A stretch of DNA of 5,236 bases from positions 1 to 5,236 of the forward strand of contig PKSZ01000698.1 of the NCBI GenBank assembly GCA_002869425.1, written 5' to 3'. Source of the stretch: Marinilabiliales bacterium. Lineage in GTDB: Bacteria > Bacteroidota > Bacteroidia > Bacteroidales > BM523. Made by a program: the position numbers and the translations under genes. The notes below the pieces were generated by a model. That model saw only the letters and a list, made by a program, of their open reading frames with translations, did not search any database and had not been told where the DNA came from. Below, piece by piece: positions 4,701-5,236 of the stretch (position 1 is the stretch's first letter; each line of letters opens with the position of its first letter).

Positions 4701-5236
4701 TTACAATCCAACAACGCTGAATCCAATCATAACAGGGAATAGCTCAGGTCCTTTATTGTCTTCAAACATGCTGGATAGATTCATGTTTGCAAATAAATTA
4801 ATTCCTTTGTACCCAACTCTTGCCGTAACGCCGTACCTGAAAGAGTTTAAGTTGAAATCTTCAAATTGCTTGTTTTTCATTTTGTTGCCATTGTTTTCAT
4901 AAATATACTTTGTATGAGAACCAATTTTTACACCACCAATTATACCGGCACCAATATGAATTTCATCATCACCAACCGGAATTTGCGCTTCAAGAATAAG
5001 GGGTATATTTAAATAAATGGTCGTAAGTTTATTTTTTGAAAATTGGCGAACCGTGTCAAGAAAGTAGGTAACACCTGCAGGATCATCTACCAAAACAATA
5101 TTGTTGTCGAATTTATAATTGTTGAATTCAAATCCCAAACCTGTTACCAATCCAATTTGTTCATTATAAATGTTGAAATTTTGTTCTATTGGATTGATGC
5201 TAATCCCCCAGCTCTGGCCAGTATTAAGTTCCATGA
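4701..5236 (-). CDS. PorT-family outer membrane beta-barrel protein (5' part outside window)
   Basis: The C-terminal 178 or so codons are present; the reading frame is open at the right edge, and the Met codon at 5232-5234 is probably internal because no signal peptide follows it. Seen are alternating hydrophobic/polar strands with the family landmarks: SWGISINPIEQNF, IGLVTGLGFEFNNYKFDN, TTIYLNIPLILEAQIP, IGAGIIGGVKIGSHTKYIY, a FNLNSFRYGVTARVGYKGINLFANMNL block, and the tail LFEDNKGPELFPVMIGFSVVGL-like end (here MFEDNKGPELFP). This matches the outer membrane beta-barrel domain family (PF13568-type) of Bacteroidota, which includes PorT but consists mostly of proteins of unknown role. It would sit in the outer membrane with about eight strands. 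The gene is followed after 20 nt by a strong terminator, so it ends its transcription unit. The specific function cannot be stated. Confidence 0.85.
   Translation of the reverse strand, partial: MELNTGQSWGISINPIEQNFNIYNEQIGLVTGLGFEFNNYKFDNNIVLVDDPAGVTYFLDTVRQFSKNKLTTIYLNIPLILEAQIPVGDDEIHIGAGIIGGVKIGSHTKYIYENNGNKMKNKQFEDFNLNSFRYGVTARVGYKGINLFANMNLSSMFEDNKGPELFPVMIGFSVVGL

Overview
The window is AT-rich and reads as part of a Bacteroidota chromosome. The evidence is an ATP synthase subunit a with a signal peptide and a His-rich exported domain, the gene order bactofilin - AtpZ - AtpI-like - atpB, a DUF4369-type TlpA thioredoxin, a GldH-like lipoprotein, a PorT-family outer membrane barrel, and TAnnTTTG promoter elements instead of sigma70 boxes. 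Placement near the marine Bacteroidales/Marinilabiliales is a guess from protein style and base composition only.

Left third (1-1746, all minus strand, so read right to left): a bactofilin gene leads, its 3' end overlaps atpZ by 50 nt, atpZ touches a four-helix AtpI-like gene by TAATG, and after an 89-nt gap comes atpB, which runs off the left edge. This is the head of an F0F1 ATP synthase operon. AtpZ and the AtpI-like protein are the usual accessory membrane proteins, and the bactofilin is a cytoskeletal passenger. TAnnTTTG elements lie in front of the bactofilin gene and again in front of atpB.

Middle (1747-3952): a 293-nt non-coding gap with a compositionally distinct core is followed by a two-gene minus-strand operon. 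A small exported ankyrin-repeat protein comes first, followed with a one-base overlap (TAATG) by a large exported thioredoxin-fold protein with a CPHC active site. Both should work in the periplasm.

Right third (3953-5236): a 140-nt divergent intergenic region separates the ankyrin operon from a plus-strand GldH-like lipoprotein gene. Its promoter position argues for a start 36 nt downstream of the first ATG. That gene converges on the 3' part of a PorT-family beta-barrel gene that enters from the right edge. Between them is a strong C(UUCG)G-loop terminator whose U-tract serves the barrel gene.

I see no mobile element, CRISPR array, tRNA or rRNA. Most of the window looks like ordinary Bacteroidota gene content. 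The points worth a second look are the bactofilin/atpZ dual-coding overlap with a dnaX-like slippery heptamer, the ankyrin-thioredoxin pair, the His-rich AtpB domain, and the unexplained core of the 1747-2039 gap.
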